From positions 1-20,073 of the forward strand of contig CAKTIH010000024.1 in assembly GCA_934565615.1 (NCBI GenBank): a DNA stretch of 20,073 bases. The letters run 5' to 3'. The notes below the pieces were generated by a model that ran no database searches, was not told where the DNA came from, and saw only the letters and a program-made list of their open reading frames with translations. Shown piece after piece: positions 1-6,346 of the stretch (position 1 is the first letter of the stretch; the number at the start of each line of letters is the position of its first letter). A program made the position numbers and the translations under genes. Source of the DNA: an uncultured Oscillospiraceae bacterium (GTDB taxonomy: Bacteria > Bacillota > Clostridia > Oscillospirales > Oscillospiraceae).

Positions 1-29
1 GGCCCGCTCCGGGACTTTGTATATAAACT

Positions 30-446
30 CTATTTCTTTTTCGGCGGGAGATCCGGCGGCGCTTCAAAGCGCACCGGCGTCTGCGTGAATACCTCGTCGA
101 GCGGTGAGGTGAGGATGAAGTCCCTTTTCTCATCGCGGCTCAGTCCCTCCGGCATAGCGGCGGCGGCAAGCCTCACGCTCTTCCCGCTCTCGCGGTCGTA
201 GAAATTGAACGCCGCCTCGTCACTGTCGCGCACTTCGAGACGCCCGTTGCCGGCCGTCGTGCCGAAAACAACCTGTATCCCGTCAAGATAGCATGCGCGG
301 CTCTCGGCAATGCAGTACAGATTCTTCCCCGTCTTCTCAGGGCTCAGGATATCCAGCGCCGCAGCCGCGGCTCTGACTCCGATGGCAAGGCCGGGGCAGT
401 AGTGCCCGTGCAGCTCTCCGGCTTTTTCATACAGCTCTTTTATCAT
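30..446 (-). CDS. FmdE-family metal-binding protein
   Basis: A 138-aa protein of the FmdE family, named after subunit E of formylmethanofuran dehydrogenase but widespread in anaerobes that lack that enzyme. The N-terminal signature GHYCPG is at residues 14-19, giving His and Cys candidate metal ligands, and a second Cys is at residue 52 in ACYLDGIQ. From memory the family usually has GCT followed by a Gly-Lys segment after this; here it reads GTTAGN (62-67), so that Cys is missing. The tail is basic (PPKKK). I start it at the ATG at 446 because AGGAGA lies just upstream and because ATGA overlaps the methyltransferase stop by 4 nt; the longer open frame upstream runs inside the methyltransferase gene. 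It is the last gene of the importer operon. Metal or cofactor handling is inferred; the exact function is unknown. Confidence 0.8.
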   Translation of the reverse strand: MIKELYEKAGELHGHYCPGLAIGVRAAAAALDILSPEKTGKNLYCIAESRACYLDGIQVVFGTTAGNGRLEVRDSDEAAFNFYDRESGKSVRLAAAAMPEGLSRDEKRDFILTSPLDEVFTQTPVRFEAPPDLPPKKK

Positions 447-1234
447 GTTCTCTCTCCTGTTCTCCAATATATCCACGCCACTTTTGTGTTTATTTCGTCG
501 TTTACATTGCCGTCGGCATCGCACATATCTTTGAGGCGCTCCAAAACAGCGGCACGCAGAGCGCCCGCGTTCGACTCCCCCGCAAAGTAATTGCGGCACA
601 TATATTCCGCCATCTCCTCCGCGCCGCGCTTATCTGACCAATCATAGTCGACATACTTCACTTGCGGCTCATAGCCCGCATCTGTCACCGCCTGAATAAG
701 CGCGGCACAGTCGGCCTTCAGATCGCCTGTATGCTTCGGGCGCGGCTCAACGCCTATTTCTTTCATAATTGCATCACGTAGCGGCTGATGCCACTCATAG
801 AAATTCGCCGTAAAGCACCATGAGCGCGTCATGCGGCTCATTTTTATGACGGTCGCGGTATCGTGTATCGCAGGCGACATGGTAGATATCGCAAGGTCGA
901 AGCCCTCCGCGAACGCTTTCTCCCTGCCGCTGAGCTCATTGAAATCACAGCAGACTGCGCGCCACGGGGTCTTGTAGGGTGCCATGTTCTCCCGCGCATG
1001 GGCGATCATCTTTTCGGAAATATCAGTCAGCGTCACGTCGCAGCCGAGCCGGGCAAAATACGCACCGTATTTGCCGACGCCGCAGCCGATGTCTATCACG
1101 CGGCAGCCCGGCGTGAGCATCCCGTTTTCCTGCCAGAAGCGCAGCAGCGCCGCATTGTAATCATTCAGTCCAAGGCGGAACACGGTTTGATATTCGTGCG
1201 CGGCCTCGTCCCATTTTGCGCGTTCATCCTTCAT
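443..1234 (-). CDS. class I SAM-dependent methyltransferase
   Basis: A 263-aa class I (Rossmann) methyltransferase. SAM-binding motif I is VIDIGCGVG at residues 46-54, and the acidic end of strand 2 is D71 in LTDIS. A motif IV-like segment, DLAISTMSPAIHD, follows near residue 120. The C-terminal half is family-specific and I cannot assign a substrate from it. The chosen start (ATG at 1234, MKDERAKWDE) overlaps the ATPase gene by 11 nt; an ATG at 1258 would overlap more and has no better ribosome binding site. The stop overlaps the FmdE start as ATGA, so translation is probably coupled. Its place between the ATPase and FmdE genes suggests it modifies the imported ligand, or a metallophore made or degraded by the cell. 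That is inference. There is no signal peptide, so it should be cytoplasmic. Confidence 0.85.
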   Translation of the reverse strand: MKDERAKWDEAAHEYQTVFRLGLNDYNAALLRFWQENGMLTPGCRVIDIGCGVGKYGAYFARLGCDVTLTDISEKMIAHARENMAPYKTPWRAVCCDFNELSGREKAFAEGFDLAISTMSPAIHDTATVIKMSRMTRSWCFTANFYEWHQPLRDAIMKEIGVEPRPKHTGDLKADCAALIQAVTDAGYEPQVKYVDYDWSDKRGAEEMAEYMCRNYFAGESNAGALRAAVLERLKDMCDADGNVNDEINTKVAWIYWRTGERT

Positions 1235-2003
1235 CGTCCGCACCCCAATCGTCCTCATGCATCACAACTACCGGCAGTCCGTGCACAGTCTCTACATAAG
1301 CGTGCATGCCGTATACCGGGAAGATGTTGTCGTCCGACAGTACCTCTCTTCCGCCGTATTTGAACACGCTGCCATCCTTCATGAGCAGGAATTTATCGCA
1401 GAAGCGCATGGCAAGACTCAGGTCGTGGATGACCACAAGCACGGTTATCCCGCGCTCGTCGGCTACCGTACGCACAAGCTTCATCATTTCATGCTGGTTT
1501 CTCGGATCAAGATTGCTTGTCGGCTCATCAAGCACGAGCACCTTCGGCTCCTGCACGAGAGCGCGGGCAAGCATTACCTTCTGCAGCTCACCTCCGGACA
1601 GCTCGTCCACAGGCCGCAGACGGAGTTCGGCAAGGCCGACGCGCTCGATGACATTATCGCAGATGCTCACGTCCTCGTCGCCCACCGACCATTTTATGTA
1701 CGGCTTGCGGCCAAGCAGGACGCAGTCAAATACTGTGGCCTGCGTCAGCTCATTTTTCTGCGCGACGTATGCGATGTTCCGGGCAAGCTTTCTGCGTCCG
1801 AACTGCGCAATGTCCTCGCCGTCGAGCAGGACAACGCCCGAACCCGGCATATTTATGCGGTTGATGCACGTGACAAGCGTGCTCTTGCCCGCGCCGTTAT
1901 TGCCGAGGATGCCCACCAGCTCGCCGCTTTCCGCCGAAAAGCTGACTGTGTGCAGTATCTCTCTTTCTCCGTATGAAAAACTTAGGTTCTTGACTTCTAT
2001 CAT
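1224..2003 (-). CDS. FecE/BtuD-type ABC transporter ATPase
   Basis: A 259-aa ABC ATPase of the iron-chelate/vitamin B12/molybdate class II importer type. Visible motifs are Walker A GNNGAGKST (34-42), Q-loop Q82, signature LSGGE (135-139), Walker B VLVLDEP (155-161) and switch His193. All catalytic positions are intact. I start it at the ATG at 2003 (MIEVKNLSF), where ATGA overlaps the permease stop by 4 nt; the longer frame upstream is permease sequence read in another frame. It should energise the FecCD-type permease encoded immediately before it. The C-terminus is acidic (EDDWGADDEG) and overlaps the start of the methyltransferase gene. The transporter class is clear; the substrate is not. 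Confidence 0.93.
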   Translation of the reverse strand: MIEVKNLSFSYGEREILHTVSFSAESGELVGILGNNGAGKSTLVTCINRINMPGSGVVLLDGEDIAQFGRRKLARNIAYVAQKNELTQATVFDCVLLGRKPYIKWSVGDEDVSICDNVIERVGLAELRLRPVDELSGGELQKVMLARALVQEPKVLVLDEPTSNLDPRNQHEMMKLVRTVADERGITVLVVIHDLSLAMRFCDKFLLMKDGSVFKYGGREVLSDDNIFPVYGMHAYVETVHGLPVVVMHEDDWGADDEG

Positions 2004-3079
2004 TTCATGCCGCCTCGCTTTATGATGAGGTAGAGGAACAGCGGCGCGCCCAGGAAAGAGGTCAGCGCACCGATCGGCAGCACTGTCGGCGACAGCAGCG
2101 TCCGCGAGACGATGTCCGACAGAATGAGCAGCGCCGAGCCGCACAGTGCCGAGGCCGGGATAAGGAAGCGGTAATCGTTGCCGAGGAAACGGCGCATGAT
2201 ATGCGGCGCGATAAGGCCAATGAAGCTGATACAGCCGACAAATGCTACAGCCACGGAGGATATGAGCGCACACAGCACCATGCTGGAGAGTATGAGCGCG
2301 TCGACATGGACGCCGAGGCTCTTTGCCGTGCTCGTGCCGCTCTCCATCGCGTTATAGTTCCAGCGGTTATAGATGAAATGTCCGAACGCGCCGAAGGTCA
2401 GTACCACGATTATGGCAATATCCCGCCACCCGGCGCGGCCAAGGCTGCCGAATGTCCAGTATACAACAGTCGCGACCATGACGTCATCGCAGAAATACTG
2501 AATGAGCGCCGTGCCGCCGGTGAACATTGAGCTGAGCGCGACACCGACCAAAACCATAGTTGCGGGAGTTGTGCCGCGCAGACGCGAGATGGCGAGGATA
2601 ATAACGGTCGTCGCCATGCCCCCTGCAAACGCGCAGAGCGTCACGAGCGCAGGATTCGTCACGGTCAGTGCGGAGGACGTCCCCCCGGCGTTGACCTGGA
2701 TCCCCGCGCCGAAATACACTATTGCCACCGCCGCGCCGAAGGACGCGCCCTGAGACACACCCAGCGTAGACGACGAGGCAAGCGGGTTTCGCAGCACGTT
2801 CTGCATGATGCAGCCGCTCAATGCAAGCGCCGCTCCCACCGCAGCGGCGGTAGCGAGCTTCGGCATACGCACGTTCCAGATTATCGTTTCTGTCCGAAGG
2901 TCTCCGCGGTGGGCTATCGCGAGGATCACTTCCTTCACCGACAGTCCCGCAGAACCCGCGATAAGCGAGAAAAGCCCGGACGCGGCGGTAATGATAAGCA
3001 GCACAAGCAGCACGAGCCACTTTCTCCATATATAGCGCCCGTAGTCATTATTGAGCGTCTCAAGGCTTTTCCTTCTCAT
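2000..3079 (-). CDS. FecCD-family ABC transporter permease
   Basis: A 359-aa integral membrane protein of the FecCD/BtuC family, normal length with about ten hydrophobic segments. Family hallmarks seen are RMPKLATAAAVGAALALSG near residues 71-89, followed by QNVLRNPLA and TLGVSQGA. A late cytoplasmic coupling segment reads FIGLIAPHIMRR, with LPIGALTSFLGAP near the end. Permeases of this family work as homodimers with two ATPases and take ligand from a periplasmic or lipoprotein binding partner, which is encoded 6 nt upstream. There is only one permease gene, so a homodimer is expected. Family members import ferric siderophores, haem, cobalamin, or molybdate/tungstate (MolB), so the family alone does not fix the cargo. 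Confidence 0.93.
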   Translation of the reverse strand: MRRKSLETLNNDYGRYIWRKWLVLLVLLIITAASGLFSLIAGSAGLSVKEVILAIAHRGDLRTETIIWNVRMPKLATAAAVGAALALSGCIMQNVLRNPLASSSTLGVSQGASFGAAVAIVYFGAGIQVNAGGTSSALTVTNPALVTLCAFAGGMATTVIILAISRLRGTTPATMVLVGVALSSMFTGGTALIQYFCDDVMVATVVYWTFGSLGRAGWRDIAIIVVLTFGAFGHFIYNRWNYNAMESGTSTAKSLGVHVDALILSSMVLCALISSVAVAFVGCISFIGLIAPHIMRRFLGNDYRFLIPASALCGSALLILSDIVSRTLLSPTVLPIGALTSFLGAPLFLYLIIKRGGMK

Positions 3080-3085
3080 CTCTGT

Positions 3086-4219
3086 TTATTCTCCGATCGT
3101 CAATATCCCATAGTAAAGTCCGCCCGCTTCCATCTCGGTAAAGGTGTCCTTGCCGAGCATAAAGGTGAGTATCTTCCCGCCGATCTCCGGCATCGTCACA
3201 TCGGCAAACTGCTCGGGATAGAGCACTATGCCGGCATAGTATGCATCCATAAGCGCGTAGGTGATGTTCGTCCCGCAGTTATTGAAGGAGGGCATCGTGT
3301 AGACCTGCCCCTCCTTTACCGCGCGCAGCGCGTCAAAGAATCCGGGGTTAGTGTTATATTCGTCATTCACAAGATCCATGTTGCCCGGATCAAGGAAGAT
3401 TATATCAGGGTCCCATTCTATGACCTTCTCAAGGTCTACCTCATAATAGTTCTGGTCCGCCGCCTCATCGGCAACATTGAGCGCATTCACACCCATGAAC
3501 GGGCCGAAGTGTGCATAGGTGCCGCCGAAGCCGTGGCGGCCGGAGAACGTAACAGCGCCGGTATAGACCTTCTGCTTATCGGAATCCGGGATGTCCTTGG
3601 TGCGGTCATTGAGATCCTGCTTGCATTCATCGATGAAAGAGAGCACGGCCTCGCAGCGCTCCTGCGCTCCGACGACCTCGGCAAAAATGCGCATCGCGTC
3701 GTAGAAGCTCTCGTCCACAAAGTTGCGGCTGAGATAGCGCACGCACACAACAGGTATGCCGGTCTGGCCGTAAAGTTCATCCGCCGCCTCGGCGGAGAAG
3801 CCCGCGAGGATAACGTCGGGTGCAACGGTGATTATCTCCTCGGCATAGCCGTTGTTCGCACCGCTGCCACCGCCCGAGCCGACCGCGGGCAGTTCCTTTA
3901 TCTCGTCGCGGTAAACCGGGTTATAGTCGCGGAGAATGTTATAAGCCTCCTTGTCGTGATCCTCAACGCCGGCCATCATGTCCACGACATCAAGGTACGC
4001 CGCCATACGCGGCGCGCCCGAACCAAGGCAGATAATGCTCTCGACGGTATATGGTATCTCGACCTTGCGCCCCCATGTATCGGTCACAATGCGCATTTCC
4101 TGTGCGGCGTTTTCCTGTGTGGGCGCAGCGCTCTGCTCAGGTGCAGTGGAGCTCCCGCAGGCAGCGAGCGACAGCAGCGCCGCAAGCGTAAGTATTATCG
4201 CAGTTATTTTTTTAGACAT
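3086..4219 (-). CDS. ABC transporter substrate-binding lipoprotein
   Basis: A 377-aa class III (FecB/BtuF/TroA-like fold) substrate-binding protein. The N-terminus MSKKITAIIL followed by a hydrophobic stretch and the lipobox LAAC marks a lipoprotein signal, with C21 as the lipidated residue. The mature protein then has a low-complexity linker and the first lobe starting at IVTDTWGRKVEIP. Two features are FSGRHGFGG in the middle and FLDPGNMD in the second lobe. A Gly-Ser-rich loop, GSGGGSG, is near residue 105. The start is supported by GGAGG 8 nt upstream. It is the first gene of the five-gene operon and probably determines its ligand specificity. I cannot decide between an iron chelate, a corrinoid and an oxyanion from the residues. 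Confidence 0.9.
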   Translation of the reverse strand: MSKKITAIILTLAALLSLAACGSSTAPEQSAAPTQENAAQEMRIVTDTWGRKVEIPYTVESIICLGSGAPRMAAYLDVVDMMAGVEDHDKEAYNILRDYNPVYRDEIKELPAVGSGGGSGANNGYAEEIITVAPDVILAGFSAEAADELYGQTGIPVVCVRYLSRNFVDESFYDAMRIFAEVVGAQERCEAVLSFIDECKQDLNDRTKDIPDSDKQKVYTGAVTFSGRHGFGGTYAHFGPFMGVNALNVADEAADQNYYEVDLEKVIEWDPDIIFLDPGNMDLVNDEYNTNPGFFDALRAVKEGQVYTMPSFNNCGTNITYALMDAYYAGIVLYPEQFADVTMPEIGGKILTFMLGKDTFTEMEAGGLYYGILTIGE

Positions 4220-4311
4220 CTGTTCTTTCCTCCGTTGTATCTGAGTGGAGCGGAGGTGATCGGTCTCTGCTCCGCATACAGTTCATGAGCGCTTCATGCT
4301 TACTGCCATTG

Positions 4312-4340
4312 AGTATACATGATTGCCGCACAGATTTTAA
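4312..4340 (-). promoter_or_regulatory. candidate promoter of the importer operon
   Basis: On the minus strand the -35 box is TTAAAA (4335-4340) and the -10 box is TATACT (4312-4317), with a 17-nt spacer. The -10 is good and the -35 matches four of six consensus bases. A start near 4305 gives a leader of about 85 nt before the lipoprotein gene. No Fur-box-like sequence is obvious. Confidence 0.4.
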
Positions 4341-4365
4341 GCCCCCCGGGGGGATGCAGACGCAC

Positions 4366-4386
4366 TACAATCCGAGTGTGATTGTA
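4366..4386. promoter_or_regulatory. operator-like dyad TACAATC-N7-GATTGTA
   Basis: Two perfect 7-bp arms (4366-4372 and 4380-4386) separated by 7 nt. This is the size of a dimeric regulator site. It lies 25 nt upstream of the importer -35 box and about 70 nt upstream of the synthase -35 box, so it could serve either gene. No regulator gene is nearby to link it to. Confidence 0.3.
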
Positions 4387-4454
4387 TAAATTTTGGCAAT
4401 CTCCGTATCGAAACCGTATCCAACAGATGCTGAACACAAATCGCACAAAGCATA

Positions 4455-4483
4455 TTGACAAGTTTGCGGCATTCGGTTATCAT
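4455..4483 (+). promoter_or_regulatory. sigma-A promoter of the oxoamine synthase gene
   Basis: A perfect -35 box TTGACA (4455-4460), a 17-nt spacer, and the -10 box TATCAT (4478-4483). The predicted start near 4490 leaves a leader of about 55 nt, too short for a known riboswitch. The gene has AAGGAG 8 nt before its ATG. Confidence 0.7.
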
Positions 4484-4545
4484 GCAGATATTAGTTCAAA
4501 TATTTTAATCAAAATTTTTGAAATTAATAAAAGGAGCTGCAAACG

Positions 4546-5727
4546 ATGGATATTTTCACCAAGTGCGAAAACTTTACCCTCGCGAAAGATTACAGGGAAA
4601 AAGGCATATATCCCTATTTCCATGCGCTGGAATCGCGTCAGGACGTTGAGGTCATCATGGAGGGCAAGCGGCGCATAATGCTCGGCTCGAACAATTACCT
4701 CGGGCTGACGACTCAGCCGGAGGTCGTGGAGGCCGGCATAAAGGCTTTTAAGCGGTACGGCACAGGCTGCTCGGGCTCGCGTTTCCTGAACGGCACGCTT
4801 GAAATGCATCTCGAGCTTGAAGCGGAGCTGGCAGGCTTTGTACACAAGGAAGGCGCGGTCACGTTCTCGACCGGCTTTCAATCAAACCTCGGCATAATCA
4901 GCGCCATAGTCGGGCGTAACGACTATGTGATATGCGACCGCGAGAACCATGCCAGTATATACGACGGCTGCAAGCTGTCCTACGGAAAGATGCTGCGCTA
5001 TAAGCATGCAGACATGGCCGACCTTGAGGCTCAGCTCCAGCGTGTACCGGAGCAGAACGGCGTACTGATCGTGACGGACGGCGTGTTCTCCATGGGCGGC
5101 GACATCGCCAAGCTCCCGGAGATCGTAGCGCTCGCGAAGAAGTACGGCGCGCGGGTGATGGTGGACGACGCACACGGGCTCGGCGTTATCGGCGAGGGCG
5201 GCCGCGGGACTGCGAGCTATTTCGGCCTTGACAACGAGGTCGATATAATCATGGGGACGTTCTCGAAGTCTCTTGCCAGTCTCGGCGGATACATGGCTGC
5301 GAGCGAGCTGGTGTGCGACTACGTGCGCCATAATTCCCGACCCTTCATCTTCTCCGCCTCAATCCCGCCCAGCGCCTGCGCGACGGCGCTGGCCGCCCTG
5401 CGGTATATCGAGGCGCACCCGGAGCTGCCTGAGCGTCTCCTCGCGCTTTCGAGCTATGCAAGAAACGGGCTGAAGGAGCGCGGGCTGCATATCCGCGAAT
5501 CGCTCACGCCGATAATCCCGATATATACCTATCAGGCGGAAAACACGCTGAGAAAGGCAAAGGAGCTGTACGAAGCCGGCGTGTACGTTAACCCCGTCCT
5601 GCCCCCGGCTACCGAGCCTACGGAGTGCCTGCTGCGCACGAGCTACATGGCGACACATACCGAATCCCTGCTCGATGAGGCGATGGACATAATAAAGGCC
5701 GTCCTCGGAGCCGAAGCGCAGAATTGA
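4546..5727 (+). CDS. serine palmitoyltransferase-like alpha-oxoamine synthase
   Basis: A 393-aa PLP enzyme of the alpha-oxoamine synthase family, which condenses an amino acid with an acyl-CoA and releases CO2. Members include BioF, Kbl, HemA and serine palmitoyltransferase (SPT). The PLP lysine is K241 in GTFSKSLASLGGY; D207 and H210 in VDDAHG and H135 in NHASI are the cofactor contacts. Several segments resemble SPT as I remember it from Bacteroides and Sphingomonas more than BioF or Kbl: GCSGSRFLNGTLEMH (74-88), FSKSLAS, RHNSRPFIFSAS, SPIIPIY and VNPVLPPA. No biotin, threonine-degradation or haem genes are beside it. It is monocistronic, between its own promoter and a hairpin terminator. 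Substrates are inferred; a cysteate or glycine acyltransferase is also possible. Automated pipelines would probably call it bioF or kbl. Confidence 0.82.
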   Translation: MDIFTKCENFTLAKDYREKGIYPYFHALESRQDVEVIMEGKRRIMLGSNNYLGLTTQPEVVEAGIKAFKRYGTGCSGSRFLNGTLEMHLELEAELAGFVHKEGAVTFSTGFQSNLGIISAIVGRNDYVICDRENHASIYDGCKLSYGKMLRYKHADMADLEAQLQRVPEQNGVLIVTDGVFSMGGDIAKLPEIVALAKKYGARVMVDDAHGLGVIGEGGRGTASYFGLDNEVDIIMGTFSKSLASLGGYMAASELVCDYVRHNSRPFIFSASIPPSACATALAALRYIEAHPELPERLLALSSYARNGLKERGLHIRESLTPIIPIYTYQAENTLRKAKELYEAGVYVNPVLPPATEPTECLLRTSYMATHTESLLDEAMDIIKAVLGAEAQN

Positions 5728-5737
5728 TATCTTAACT

Positions 5738-5765
5738 GGGTACGGCGGTACAAGCCGCCGTACCC
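5738..5765 (+). terminator. hairpin terminator after the synthase gene
   Basis: A perfect 11-bp stem, GGGTACGGCGG (5738-5748) and CCGCCGTACCC (5755-5765), with a 6-nt loop, starting 10 nt after the stop codon. The following sequence, GTTCTCCCTCTC, is a weak U-tract, so termination may be incomplete. Confidence 0.6.
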
Positions 5766-5775
5766 GTTCTCCCTC

Positions 5776-5804
5776 TCATATCTCCCCATGCTTTCACATA
5801 TACA
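5776..5804 (+). promoter_or_regulatory. candidate sigma-E promoter of spoIIID
   Basis: The -35-like TCATATC (5776-5782) matches six of seven positions of the sigma-E consensus KMATATT. After 14 nt comes CATATACA (5797-5804), which matches six of eight positions of CATACAHT. In Bacillus spoIIID is transcribed by sigma-E in the mother cell, so the site fits the gene. A start near 5811 leaves a leader of about 24 nt. Confidence 0.45.
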
Positions 5805-5824
5805 TCAAATACGAAAGCATGGGG
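5784..5824. repeat. 12-bp perfect inverted repeat at the spoIIID promoter
   Basis: CCCCATGCTTTC (5784-5795) and GAAAGCATGGGG (5813-5824) are exact reverse complements, 17 nt apart. The interval contains the candidate sigma-E -10 box, and the right arm supplies most of the spoIIID ribosome binding site (GGGGAG). In a transcript reading through from upstream the hairpin would hide the ribosome binding site. A transcript starting near 5811 would lack the left arm. Confidence 0.6.
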
Positions 5825-5834
5825 AGTGGTGCAT

Positions 5835-6083
5835 ATGTACACAAATATCGAGCAGCGCGCCTGTGACCTGGCGGTGTTCATCATAGACAACCGGGCCACC
5901 GTCCGCTCCGCCGCCAAGCGCTTCGGGATCAGTAAATCCACAGTACATAAGGATCTGACAGAGCGGCTTCCGCGGGTCAATCCGGGGCTTTATAAACAGG
6001 TGCGTCTGCTCTTGGATATAAACAAGGCCGAGCGGCATATCCGCGGCGGCCTTGCCACCCGCCGGAAGTACAAAGGAGAATAA
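5835..6083 (+). CDS. spoIIID: stage III sporulation transcriptional regulator SpoIIID
   Basis: An 82-aa DNA-binding protein, the usual size for SpoIIID, which activates and represses mother-cell genes during endospore formation. The helix-turn-helix spans about residues 22-41 (TVRSAAKRFGISKSTVHKD), followed by the family-typical LTERLP...NP, then RHIRGGLATRRKYK at 68-80. The closely related Bacillus protein carries the same STVHKDLTERLP and RHLRGG blocks. I start it at the ATG at 5835, 8 nt after GGGGAG, rather than at the GTG codons at 5826 or 5829, which overlap or abut that site. It is monocistronic and convergent with the glycosyltransferase operon. Its presence indicates a spore-former. 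Confidence 0.95.
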   Translation: MYTNIEQRACDLAVFIIDNRATVRSAAKRFGISKSTVHKDLTERLPRVNPGLYKQVRLLLDINKAERHIRGGLATRRKYKGE

Positions 6084-6133
6084 GCCTGTTAAAAGCTGTA
6101 CTTTAGAGTCAGACAACAGAGCAGCAGGGGAGC

Positions 6134-6278
6134 TTGAGGGGGCAAGGCCCACCTCAAATTGGATAAACCGCCGTCGAAAGCCTTGATACCCCAAGGCTTT
6201 CGATAATAGCATTTTGAACATTTTCAAAATGCTCGGCGGAAAGCGCGGTCAAAAAAATCCTTTCAGGACTTTTTTGAC
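6134..6278. repeat. tandem array of four hairpins downstream of spoIIID
   Basis: Four adjacent inverted repeats follow spoIIID. The first, 6134-6157, has TTGAGG-GGGC arms with one bulged A. The second, 6175-6202, has an 11-bp perfect stem CGAAAGCCTTG with a 6-nt loop. The third, 6209-6232, has a 10-bp perfect stem GCATTTTGAA with a 4-nt loop. The fourth, 6248-6278, has 14-nt arms beginning GTCAAAAAAA with one mismatch and a 3-nt loop. Gaps between them are only 6-17 nt. The fourth ends in a T-rich arm and could terminate spoIIID. The set could also be a dispersed non-coding repeat or a structured RNA. Confidence 0.65.
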
Positions 6279-6289
6279 AAGCTGGGAAT

Positions 6290-6331
6290 AATGGACAGCG
6301 CCCGCGGAAAATTCCGCGGGCGCTGTCCATT
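6290..6331. terminator. 20-bp perfect hairpin after the glycosyltransferase gene
   Basis: Two perfectly complementary 20-nt arms (6290-6309 and 6312-6331) are separated by only two A residues, and the stem core is very GC-rich. It lies 15 nt beyond the stop of the minus-strand glycosyltransferase gene and ends the convergent gap. Neither strand has a long U-tract, so it is a strong hairpin but an imperfect intrinsic terminator. Confidence 0.6.
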
Positions 6332-6346
6332 GAACTAAATATTGCG

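Larger units (their letters stand above)
4220..4545. other. divergent intergenic region, importer operon / oxoamine synthase
   Basis: This 326-nt gap has no credible gene; an open frame from 4382 runs into the synthase gene in the wrong frame. It holds the candidate promoter of the importer operon, a 7-bp dyad, the clear promoter of the synthase gene, and a block of six C followed by six G at 4342-4353, just upstream of the importer -35 box. The hexamer TTCATG also occurs twice about 5 nt apart near 4282-4300, inside the importer leader. The part nearest the synthase gene is AT-rich. Confidence 0.7.

Noticed and set aside
443..599. FmdE gene starting upstream at 599
   Set aside because: The extra residues come from the methyltransferase reading frame shifted; the ATG at 446 has a ribosome binding site and ATGA overlap.
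4342..4353. Six C followed by six G as a functional hairpin or operator
   Set aside because: A homopolymer palindrome with no loop; it may be chance or a structural quirk, and nothing links it to a function.
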